Positions 1 through 6,508 of a stretch of 6,983 nucleotides of DNA are shown piece after piece. The stretch is taken from positions 1 to 6,983 of the forward strand of contig JAEERB010000124.1 of the NCBI GenBank assembly GCA_016285615.1. Direction: 5' to 3'. Positions within the stretch are counted from its first letter, which is position 1, and each line of letters starts with the position of its first letter. The notes beneath the pieces are model-generated. The model was not told where the DNA came from, did no database searches, and saw nothing but the letters and a program-made list of their open reading frames with translations. The position numbers were made by a program, and so were the translations under genes. The DNA comes from Bacteroidales bacterium (GTDB lineage Bacteria > Bacteroidota > Bacteroidia > Bacteroidales > WCHB1-69).

Positions 1-1413
1 GCGCTGAAAGCCTTCAAGGAGTCGGACAAGTTTATCTACGCCTATAGCGAAACTTACAGTCAGAGTGCCTATTACCTCGCATCGGCTGCCGACAAGGTGT
101 TCCTCAACACCAAGGGTGGTCTCGATTTCAGAGGCGTGGCTTTCCAGGTGATGTTCTACAAGAACCTACTCAACAAACTGGGCGTGGATGTCCAAGTGGT
201 GCGCCACGGTAAATTCAAAAGCGCTGTGGAGCCTTACATCCTTGATAAGATGAGTCCCGCCAACCGCGAGCAGATGGAAGTGATGGCCCACTCGTTGTGG
301 CACTCCTTTGCTCAGGAGATTTCCGTTGATCGCCGCATTAGCGAGGATTCGCTCAATGTTATGGCCGACAATCTGCTGATATCTACCGCCGAGGATGCAC
401 TTCGCTACCACCTGGTGGATGGCCTGGTGTATCGTAACCAGTTTGAGGATATCATGAAACAGAAACTGCAACTTGAGAAAGATGAGGATATCAAGTTTAT
501 CTCATTGAATCAGTATAAAAAGACTATCACCGAGCCTCGCAAACGCTCGGCTAACAAGATTGCCGTCATCTACGCTGTAGGTCAGATTGTGGATGGCAAG
601 GGAGGCTCTTCCATCATCGGCTCCACCTCGCTGTGCAAGGAAATCCGTGAGGCCTATAAGAACGAAAAGGTGAAAGCTATCGTTCTGCGTGTCAACTCGC
701 CTGGTGGCAGTGCCCTGGCTTCCGAAGTGATTTGGAACGAGATTGAGCAGGCCAAGGCCGCAGGTAAGATTGTGGTGACTTCGATGGGCGACTATGCCGC
801 ATCGGGAGGTTATTATATCTCTTGCAATTCGGATATGATTCTCGCCCAGCCTAATACACTCACTGGCTCCATTGGCGTATTCGGTATCATTCCTAATGTG
901 CAGAAGATGATGAAAGACAAATTGGGTGTGAATGTCGATATTGCCCAGTCGAACAAGCACGCTACCGGCATCGGCGTCTTCAAGCCGATGGATGAGACAG
1001 AGTACAATTTCATGCTGACGCAAATTGAGGACATCTACGCCACTTTCACGCAGCGCGTATCCGACGGTCGCAATATGCCCGTGGAGAGAGTGGACGAGAT
1101 TGGTCAAGGTCGCGTATGGAGCGGCGTTGACGCTCTGGAACTCGGTCTGGTTGACAAACTGGGCTCGTTGGACGATGCCGTGGTTGCTGCCGCCGAGCTG
1201 GCCAAGATTTCAGAGTATGATGTGGATTACTACCCGCTTAAGAAATCTTGGTTAGACAAGATTCTCAACAGCATGAACGATGAAGACGCTGTCGCCAAGA
1301 TGATGCGTTCGGAATTGGGCGACCTCTATTACACCTACGAAGCATTCAAGAATGTGATGACCATGGAAGGTATCCAGGCCAGAATGCCCATGGAAATTAA
1401 AATCGAAGAATAA
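1..1413 (+). CDS. sppA: Signal peptide peptidase SppA, 67K type (5' partial)
   Basis: Membrane-bound serine protease of family S49 that degrades signal peptides left in the membrane after protein export. The reading frame is open from base 1, giving 470 visible residues; E. coli SppA has about 618, so roughly the first 120-150, including the usual N-terminal membrane anchor, lie upstream. The GTG at 97 is an internal valine (ADKVFLN), not the start. Two S49 domains are visible. The first carries the catalytic lysine in GKFKSAVEPY (Lys codon 217-219). The second carries the nucleophile in GDYAASGGYY (Ser codon 802-804), followed by the family stretch TLTGSIGVFG. The Lys-Ser distance of 195 residues agrees with E. 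coli K209/S409. The protein ends GIQARMPMEIKIEE. Its stop overlaps the next start. Both catalytic residues are present, so the protein should be active. Confidence 0.95.
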   Translation, partial: ALKAFKESDKFIYAYSETYSQSAYYLASAADKVFLNTKGGLDFRGVAFQVMFYKNLLNKLGVDVQVVRHGKFKSAVEPYILDKMSPANREQMEVMAHSLWHSFAQEISVDRRISEDSLNVMADNLLISTAEDALRYHLVDGLVYRNQFEDIMKQKLQLEKDEDIKFISLNQYKKTITEPRKRSANKIAVIYAVGQIVDGKGGSSIIGSTSLCKEIREAYKNEKVKAIVLRVNSPGGSALASEVIWNEIEQAKAAGKIVVTSMGDYAASGGYYISCNSDMILAQPNTLTGSIGVFGIIPNVQKMMKDKLGVNVDIAQSNKHATGIGVFKPMDETEYNFMLTQIEDIYATFTQRVSDGRNMPVERVDEIGQGRVWSGVDALELGLVDKLGSLDDAVVAAAELAKISEYDVDYYPLKKSWLDKILNSMNDEDAVAKMMRSELGDLYYTYEAFKNVMTMEGIQARMPMEIKIEE

Positions 1414-1415
1414 TG
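1411..1415 (+). promoter_or_regulatory. TAATG stop-start junction (translational coupling)
   Basis: The TAA stop of sppA (1411-1413) shares its last base with the ATG of the reductase gene (1413-1415). There is no room for a separate promoter, and no Shine-Dalgarno sequence lies in the preceding bases (AAAATCGAAGAA). Termination-reinitiation by ribosomes leaving sppA is therefore the likely way the second gene is translated. The overlap is seen directly; coupling is inferred. Confidence 0.7.
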
Positions 1416-2207
1416 TACGCCAGCGCCTTTTATATCTACTTATGGGTGATGATTGCCATAGCCGTGGTGGTCTTTGTGGCCCTCTATTTTGTTGAGGCGG
1501 GCTATGGTATGATGATTTCGCCCAAGTGGGGGAAGGCTATCAACAACAAAATTGCATGGTTTCTGATGGAGTTTCCCATCTTCCTCGCCATGCTAATCTT
1601 GTGGTATTTCTCTCCGCATCGCATGGAGGCCACCTCCATTGTTTTCCTCCTGATATTTGAAACGCACTACTTCCAGCGGTCGCTTATTTTCCCTTGGCTC
1701 ATGAAAGGAAAAAAGAGCCAGATGTCGCTGGTGGTGATGTTTATGGGCATCGCCTTCAATGTGCTCAACGCCATGATGCAAGGTTATTGGCTGTTCTACG
1801 AAGCCTACAATGTCAATCCGCCGGCCCAGTTTGTGCAGGCTGGTGCCAAGTGGTTCTGTTCGTGGCCGTTCATTCTCGGACTGGTCATCTTCATCATCGG
1901 CTTTATCATCAATCTGCGCTCCGACTATATCATCCGCCATCTGCGTAAGGATGACAACGACACGAAGCACTATCTGCCCAAAGGTGGCATGTTCGAATAT
2001 GTCACCAGCGCCAACTATTTTGGTGAACTTACCGAGTGGCTCGGCTTTGCCATCCTCACTTGGTCGGTATCGGGTTTGGTGTTCTTCATCTGGACGTTCG
2101 CCAATCTGGTGCCTCGCGCCAACTCCATCTACAAACGCTACCGTCAGGAGTTTGCAGAGGAGATGGAAGGCAAATCTTTGAAACGAGTTATTCCTTTTAT
2201 CTATTAA
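1413..2207 (+). CDS. Steroid 5-alpha-reductase family membrane enzyme (3-oxo-5-alpha-steroid 4-dehydrogenase-like)
   Basis: A 264-residue integral membrane protein resembling mammalian SRD5A1/SRD5A2 along its whole length. That family uses NADPH to reduce the C4-C5 double bond of 3-oxo-delta4 steroids. The substrate-site glutamate (SRD5A2 Glu57) matches Glu53 in FLMEFPIF, and Tyr91 matches Tyr86 in ETHYFQRS. The NADPH-site signature appears as INLRSDYIIRHLRK (about 166-179) and as GGMFEYVTSANYFGELTEW (191-209), with Asn201 and Glu205 at the cofactor-contact positions. The C-terminal PFIY parallels the human PFIF/PFLF end. About six or seven hydrophobic helices are visible, near residues 7-27, 47-66, 74-97, 104-127, 150-168 and 207-232. 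The length fits the family (254-260 residues). The family call is firm. The substrate is not: it could be a steroid hormone, a 3-oxo-delta4 bile acid, or another membrane enone lipid, and no other steroid genes are nearby. The start is fixed by the overlap with sppA. Confidence 0.9.
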   Translation: MYASAFYIYLWVMIAIAVVVFVALYFVEAGYGMMISPKWGKAINNKIAWFLMEFPIFLAMLILWYFSPHRMEATSIVFLLIFETHYFQRSLIFPWLMKGKKSQMSLVVMFMGIAFNVLNAMMQGYWLFYEAYNVNPPAQFVQAGAKWFCSWPFILGLVIFIIGFIINLRSDYIIRHLRKDDNDTKHYLPKGGMFEYVTSANYFGELTEWLGFAILTWSVSGLVFFIWTFANLVPRANSIYKRYRQEFAEEMEGKSLKRVIPFIY

Positions 2208-2237
2208 AAATAATATTAATCTAAATACCAATTACTT

Positions 2238-3458
2238 ATGAAAAAATTATCGTTAATTATTGCGCTGGCTCTTCTGTTCGTCATGAACGGCGTGTTGGCA
2301 CAAGATGAAAAGAAAGACGAAGGCTTCACCTTTACGACGGTGAAAGAATTGCCCATTACTTCCATCAAAAACCAGAACCGTGCCGGTACTTGCTGGTGCT
2401 ACTCAGGTCTGGGCTTCATTGAGGCTGAATTGCTTCGTATGGGCAAAGGCGAGTATGACTTCTCGGAGATGTATATCGTTCACCATACTTATATTGACCG
2501 CGCCAAAGCAGCCGTGCGCACTCACGGTGATGTTTCCTTCTCGCAAGGCGGTTCGTTCTATGATGTTCTCTATGGTATGAAACATTATGGCCTGGTGCCC
2601 GATTCGGAAATGCCCGCAGGTGCCATGTATGGCGACACGCTGTCGAACCATACTGAGTTGTCGGCCGTTTCGGATGCTGTTGTGAACGCTATCGCTAAAG
2701 GCGACCTGAAATCGCTGCAAACGAAAGACAATCATCCTCTTTGGGTAAAAGCTATCGAGGCTATCCACGATGTATATTTGGGAAAATGCCCCGAAGAATT
2801 CACCTACAATGGCAAGAAATACACTCCGAAATCATTCTATGAATCATTAGGTCTCAACCCCGATGACTATGTTTCCCTCACTTCTTATACGCATCATCCT
2901 TTCTATGAACAATTTGTTCTCGAAATCCAAGACAACTGGCGCTGGGCTCAATGCTACAACCTGCCTTTGGATGAACTGATGCAGGTGTTCGACAATGCCA
3001 TCGAAAATGGTTATACCATTGCTTGGGGTTCGGATGTTAGCGAAGAGGGTTGGCTGAGAGGCAAGATGGCCGGCATTGCCGTGCTTCCCGACCTGAAAGC
3101 CGAAAACAACGATCTGACAGGCAGCGATATGGCACACTGGTTGGGCATGTCAGCCGCCGACCGTAAGAAAGAAGCTATGTCGAAACCTACCCCGCAAAAA
3201 TGGGTTAGCCAAGAGGAACGTCAAGCCGCTTTCGACAACTGGCAGACCACCGATGACCATGGTATGTTGATTTATGGTACCGCTAAGGATCAACTTGGTA
3301 ATGAGTACTATATGGTTAAGAATTCATGGGGCAAATATGGCCAGTACGACGGTATGCTCTATGCCAGCAAGGCCTTTGTTCGCTACAAAACCATGAACAT
3401 TGTCGTTCATAAAGACGCTCTTCCGAAAGACATTAAGAAGAAACTTGGAATTAAATAA
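2238..3458 (+). CDS. Secreted C1B-family cysteine peptidase (bleomycin hydrolase / PepC-like)
   Basis: A 406-residue papain-fold cysteine peptidase, probably an aminopeptidase, predicted to be exported. Residues 1-21 form a classical signal peptide: MKK, a hydrophobic core, then NGVLA before Gln22. There is no lipobox cysteine, so a soluble periplasmic or secreted product is expected. The catalytic set is complete: oxyanion Gln46 and nucleophile Cys52 in NQNRAGTCWCYSG, His341 in TTDDHGMLIYG and Asn362 in KNSWGKYG. The long Cys-to-His distance (289 residues) and the C-terminal block ending IVVHKDALPKDIKKKLGIK fit the C1B (PepC/BLMH) subgroup; ordinary papains have about 130 residues there. Known PepC and BLMH enzymes are cytosolic hexamers, so export is the notable difference, although similar exported proteins occur in Bacteroidota. 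The gene starts 30 bases after the reductase gene behind an AT-rich leader without a Shine-Dalgarno. The exact substrate is unknown. Confidence 0.88.
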   Translation: MKKLSLIIALALLFVMNGVLAQDEKKDEGFTFTTVKELPITSIKNQNRAGTCWCYSGLGFIEAELLRMGKGEYDFSEMYIVHHTYIDRAKAAVRTHGDVSFSQGGSFYDVLYGMKHYGLVPDSEMPAGAMYGDTLSNHTELSAVSDAVVNAIAKGDLKSLQTKDNHPLWVKAIEAIHDVYLGKCPEEFTYNGKKYTPKSFYESLGLNPDDYVSLTSYTHHPFYEQFVLEIQDNWRWAQCYNLPLDELMQVFDNAIENGYTIAWGSDVSEEGWLRGKMAGIAVLPDLKAENNDLTGSDMAHWLGMSAADRKKEAMSKPTPQKWVSQEERQAAFDNWQTTDDHGMLIYGTAKDQLGNEYYMVKNSWGKYGQYDGMLYASKAFVRYKTMNIVVHKDALPKDIKKKLGIK

Positions 3459-3478
3459 GATTACAAAATCTTGATTTA

Positions 3479-4453
3479 ATGAAAGTTAATAGGTTTATTC
3501 TAAGCAATCGTTTTCTGGAAGTCCACATTGCCGACTTGGGTGCCACTATCATGAAGATGGTGGTGAAGGATGTGGACTCTCAACCGGTGGATATCGTGTT
3601 GGGTTTTGACGATGCCGACCAGTATGCCAGCGCTGACTACCTCTCCAATTATCCCTATTTTGGAGCGATGATGGGTCGTTGCGCCGGTCGTATTGGCAAC
3701 GCCTCGTTCACCATTGATGGCACGCGCTATGCGCTGTCGACCAACGTGGCTCCGCATCATCTGCATGGCGGCTTTTCGGGCTTTGACCGCAAAATCTGGA
3801 CTATGCAGAAGCACGATGACCATACGCTGCAACTGCATTATGTCAGTCCCGACGGCGAAGAAGGCTACCCAGGCAACTTGGATGTGACGATTCTTTTCCA
3901 ACTGGAAGAGAAGGAGTTGAAAATCTCGTACACCGCCACTACCGATAAGAAATGCCCTGTTAGCCTGACGCATCATCCCTATTTCAACTTATGTCCCGGG
4001 CAGCCCGACATCAAACGGCAATGTTTGAGATTGTATTCCGACAAATATCTTGCTACCGAGCAGGGTATCTCGACGGGCGAAGTGCTGCAAGCCGAAGGTT
4101 TGTACTTGTACGATGAGCCGAAAGCTTTGCGGGCTGTGATTGAAGAGGGTAATTCGCTGGACGATTGCTATGTTTTTGGTGATGACGGGCAGATGAAGTT
4201 GATGGCTGAAATTTCCCATCCCGACAGCAAAATCAGCGTAGCTCTGCTCTCTGATTATCCTGCGGCGGTTGTCTATGCGGGCGAGTATATCGGGGTTCGT
4301 AATGGCAAGCAAGGTCGTGAATATCAGGCGTATGCTGGCTTGGCTATCGAGCCGCAGTATAGTCCCAATACGGCCAACCTCCCCAGTTTCCCCTCCAATT
4401 TGCTTAGTCCGGGCGAAACCTATCATCATACCCTTATTTACAGAATATCATAA
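3479..4453 (+). CDS. galM: Galactose mutarotase (aldose 1-epimerase)
   Basis: Interconverts the alpha and beta anomers of galactose and related aldoses, feeding the Leloir pathway. At 324 residues it is the length of a cytosolic GalM. It has no signal peptide, unlike the longer exported mutarotases common in Bacteroidota. Active-site residues of the beta-sandwich fold can be placed: Arg71 in GRCAGRIGN, His96 in HHLHGG, His166 in LTHHPYFNL, Asp228 in NSLDDCYVF and the general base Glu291 in GLAIEPQYSP. They correspond to His96, His170, Asp243 and Glu304 of the Lactococcus enzyme. The usual His after the sugar-binding Asp is Asp229 here, a small departure. The gene begins 20 bases after the peptidase gene. 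No galactokinase or transporter gene lies in the window, so the context does not name the sugar. Another aldose 1-epimerase specificity is possible. Confidence 0.9.
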   Translation: MKVNRFILSNRFLEVHIADLGATIMKMVVKDVDSQPVDIVLGFDDADQYASADYLSNYPYFGAMMGRCAGRIGNASFTIDGTRYALSTNVAPHHLHGGFSGFDRKIWTMQKHDDHTLQLHYVSPDGEEGYPGNLDVTILFQLEEKELKISYTATTDKKCPVSLTHHPYFNLCPGQPDIKRQCLRLYSDKYLATEQGISTGEVLQAEGLYLYDEPKALRAVIEEGNSLDDCYVFGDDGQMKLMAEISHPDSKISVALLSDYPAAVVYAGEYIGVRNGKQGREYQAYAGLAIEPQYSPNTANLPSFPSNLLSPGETYHHTLIYRIS

Positions 4454-4487
4454 TTTTATAATTTAATAAACTAATAATCAAAATATT

Positions 4488-5687
4488 ATGCCACAAATTT
4501 CTAAAAAAGGAACAGAACTTCCCCAGTCGGCTATCCGTAAATTGGTGCCCTTTGCCGATGCAGCCAAAGCTCGCGGCATTCACGTGTATCATTTGAACAT
4601 TGGCCAGCCCGATATTGAGACCCCTCAAGGAGCCTTAAAGGCCTTGGCTGAAACCAAGATCAAAGTGCTCGAATACAGTCACTCGGCCGGTATTTTGAGT
4701 TATCGTAAGAAACTTTGCGAATATTACAAACGCAATGGTATTGATGTGACCCCAGAGCGTATTCTGGTCACCACAGGCGGTAGTGAGGCTTTGCAAATGG
4801 CATTTACCGTATGTCTCAACCCAGGTGATGAAATCATCATTCCAGAACCTTATTATACAAATTACAACACCTTCGCCAAATTGTGCGATGCCAAGATTGT
4901 CACTATTCCCAGCGACATCCATTCAGGTTTTGCCTTGCCGAAGGTAGAGGCTTTTGAGAAGGCCATCTCTCCTCGCACTCGTGCCATCATGATTTGCAAT
5001 CCTAACAACCCCACTGGTTATCTCTATTCGAAAGAGGAACTGATGGCAGTTGGCGCACTGGTGAAGAAGTACGACCTTTTCTTGTTTGCTGATGAGGTTT
5101 ACCGCGAATTCTGCTATGACGGCAACACACACTTTAGCGTGCTCAATTTGCCTGGCTGTGAGAATAATGTTATTCTTTTTGACTCTGTATCAAAGAGATA
5201 CAGCGCTTGTGGTGCTCGCGTCGGCTGTATGATTACCCGCAATAGCGAGGTCTATTCGTATGCTATGCGTCTGGCTCAAGCCCGTCTGTCACCGCCCAGT
5301 TTCGGTCAGATTTTCGCTGAGGCCGCCGTTGACACTCCTCAAGAGTATTTTGATGCTGTAGAAAAAGAATATGTGGCCCGTCGTAACGTCATCGTGGCAG
5401 GTATCAACAATATCCCTGGTTGCTTCTGCCCCATGCCGAAAGGCGCATTCTACACTGTGATAGAATTACCTATCGACGACAGTGACAAGTTCTGCCAATG
5501 GCTGCTCACCGACTTCTCTTACAACGGCGCAACTGTCATGTTGGCTCCCGCCACCGGTTTCTACGAAGATCCCGAACGCGGCCGTCATCAGGCACGTATT
5601 ACCTACTGTCTCTGCATCGAAGATCTGAAGCAAGCCGTTAAATGTCTCGAAGAAGCCCTGAAGGTTTATCCGGGAAGAACGAGATAA
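4488..5687 (+). CDS. Class I/II PLP-dependent aminotransferase (aspartate aminotransferase-like)
   Basis: A 399-residue cytosolic fold-type I aminotransferase that moves an amino group between an amino acid and a 2-oxo acid. In order: the N-terminal substrate segment LNIGQPDIETP (36-46), the phosphate-binding turn TTGGSEAL (95-102), NPNNPTG with the cofactor-contacting Asn174, FADEVYREF with Asp202 (binds the pyridine nitrogen) and Tyr205, the Schiff-base Lys236 in DSVSKRYSACGARVG with phosphate-binding Arg244, and the substrate-carboxylate Arg370 in ARITYC. All core residues are present and the length is normal. SKRYSACGARVG differs from the common SKTYAMTGWRIG form, so it belongs to a distinct AspC-like branch and the amino donor cannot be named. 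It does not look like DapL, although dapB follows. The leader (4454-4487) is AT-rich and has no Shine-Dalgarno. Confidence 0.88.
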   Translation: MPQISKKGTELPQSAIRKLVPFADAAKARGIHVYHLNIGQPDIETPQGALKALAETKIKVLEYSHSAGILSYRKKLCEYYKRNGIDVTPERILVTTGGSEALQMAFTVCLNPGDEIIIPEPYYTNYNTFAKLCDAKIVTIPSDIHSGFALPKVEAFEKAISPRTRAIMICNPNNPTGYLYSKEELMAVGALVKKYDLFLFADEVYREFCYDGNTHFSVLNLPGCENNVILFDSVSKRYSACGARVGCMITRNSEVYSYAMRLAQARLSPPSFGQIFAEAAVDTPQEYFDAVEKEYVARRNVIVAGINNIPGCFCPMPKGAFYTVIELPIDDSDKFCQWLLTDFSYNGATVMLAPATGFYEDPERGRHQARITYCLCIEDLKQAVKCLEEALKVYPGRTR

Positions 5688-5696
5688 AACACAAGT

Positions 5697-5767
5697 GTTA
5701 AGAAACTAAGAAGTTAAGGAGTTAAGGATACATTATTTCCTTAGTTTCTTAACTTCTTAACTTTTAA
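5697..5767 (+). repeat. GTTAAG-based inverted repeat / hairpin in the dapB leader
   Basis: The intergenic region is built from degenerate copies of an eight- to nine-base unit, GTTAAGRA(A). Three copies face one way (starting at 5697, 5713 and 5721), and the complementary CTTAAC copies follow from 5740. Two alternative stems are visible. GTTAAGAAACTAAG (5697-5710) matches CTTAGTTTCTTAAC (5740-5753) perfectly over 14 bp. Alternatively, 5711-5728 pairs with 5746-5763 over 18 bp with two G-U pairs and a 17-base loop. The two stems share the right arm, so they exclude each other. TTAA recurs six times, giving TAA stops in all six frames. There is no T-run straight after the stem, so it is a poor match to an intrinsic terminator, but it could still separate the upstream genes from dapB or protect RNA ends. 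Confidence 0.8.
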
Positions 5768-5791
5768 GAAAATGAAACAATAAATATAGCT

Positions 5792-6508
5792 ATGAAGGTA
5801 ACAATCATCGGTTACGGCAAGATGGGCAAAGAGATCGAGAAGATTCTCCTCCGGGCAGGCCATGAAGTGCTTGCCACCATCGACAATGACCAGGAGTGGG
5901 CCGAGCGCATGGATAAGTTCTTGCAGAGCGATGTGGCCATAGAGTTTTCAACGCCCCAGACGGTCATCGGCAACCTGAATCGCTGCTTCGAGCATCATAT
6001 TCCTGTCGTTTCGGGAACCACAGGCTGGCAGGACCAGCGTGAGGCGGTGATTGCCCGTTGCAAGGCGCAAGGTGGCTCGCTTGTTTATGGTTCCAACTTC
6101 AGCATTGGCGCCAACTTGTTTTTGGCCATCAACACGCTGATGGCCAAAATGATGAACGAACAGTCGCAGTACGAAGTGTCGATTGATGAAACCCACCACA
6201 TTACCAAGAAGGATGCCCCCAGCGGCACGGCCATCACGACGGCTCAGCTGATATTGGCGCAGTTGCAACGTAAACATGGCTGGAAGTTGGGTGAGGCGAC
6301 GGCTGACGAGATTGCCGTTCGAGCTCACCGTGTGGGCGATGCCGCCGGCATTCATACCGTTACCTACACCTCTGATGAGGACAAGATTGAAATCACCCAC
6401 ACGGCCAACAGTCGCTTAGGCTTTGCCCAAGGTGCGGTGAAAGCAGCCGCCTGGCTGGTGAAAAATCCGGGTATTTACGAATTTAAAGATATCTTTGGCC
6501 AGTTATAA
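5792..6508 (+). CDS. dapB: 4-hydroxy-tetrahydrodipicolinate reductase, short form
   Basis: Catalyses the NAD(P)H-dependent step after DapA in lysine and meso-diaminopimelate synthesis, making tetrahydrodipicolinate for peptidoglycan and lysine. The 238-residue protein has the N-terminal nucleotide-binding loop IIGYGKMGKEI (5-15), with an acidic residue (Asp31) at the end of the second strand. SGTTGW (74-79) and GSNFSIGANLF (100-110) follow. The active site ETHHITKKDAPSGTA (133-147) has His135/His136 and Lys139 at the positions of E. coli His159/His160/Lys163, plus the substrate-binding SGT. The C-terminal dimer/tetramer segment includes EITHTANSRLGFAQGA (200-215). E. coli DapB has 273 residues; most of the difference is a shortened linker between residues 31 and 48 and a loop one residue shorter, which looks like the lineage form and not damage. 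The start is the ATG after an AT-rich leader without a Shine-Dalgarno. It converges on the ABC gene and overlaps it by 6 bp. Confidence 0.95.
   Translation: MKVTIIGYGKMGKEIEKILLRAGHEVLATIDNDQEWAERMDKFLQSDVAIEFSTPQTVIGNLNRCFEHHIPVVSGTTGWQDQREAVIARCKAQGGSLVYGSNFSIGANLFLAINTLMAKMMNEQSQYEVSIDETHHITKKDAPSGTAITTAQLILAQLQRKHGWKLGEATADEIAVRAHRVGDAAGIHTVTYTSDEDKIEITHTANSRLGFAQGAVKAAAWLVKNPGIYEFKDIFGQL
6503..6508. other. Palindromic TTATAA shared as Leu-stop by two convergent genes
   Basis: TTATAA is its own reverse complement. On the plus strand it encodes the last residue and stop of DapB (GQL-stop). On the minus strand the same six bases encode the last residue and stop of the ABC ATPase (SAL-stop). 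The genes therefore overlap by exactly six bases, with no intergenic space for a conventional terminator between them. Confidence 0.95.

Noticed and set aside
502..1107. Long open frame on the minus strand inside sppA, and similar antisense frames within the other genes (for example 1593-2231 and 5948-6400).
   Set aside because: They lie opposite well-recognised genes, show no recognisable motif, and have the His/Val/Arg-rich composition typical of antisense shadows.
2177..2205. A possible Bacteroidota promoter (TTTG at 2177-2180 and TATCTATT at 2198-2205) before the C1B peptidase gene.
   Set aside because: The downstream element matches TAnnTTTG poorly, the spacing is short (17 bases), and both elements lie inside the reductase gene. 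No convincing TTTG / TAnnTTTG pair was found in any intergenic gap.
3456..3477. Small inverted repeats between the peptidase gene and galM (AAGAT/ATCTT and AAATC/GATTT).
   Set aside because: Arms of only 5 bp in AT-rich DNA, with no T-run; expected by chance and too weak for a terminator.
4488..5687. Reading the aminotransferase as DapL (LL-diaminopimelate aminotransferase) because dapB is next door.
   Set aside because: The N-terminal region and the SKRYSACGARVG segment do not resemble DapL as I know it; only the general class I/II motifs are shared. Kept as an AspC-like enzyme of unknown substrate.
5688..5791. Lysine riboswitch or attenuator leader peptide for dapB.
   Set aside because: The gap is only 104 bases, shorter than a lysine riboswitch; the repeat puts stops in all frames and no lysine-rich short reading frame is visible.
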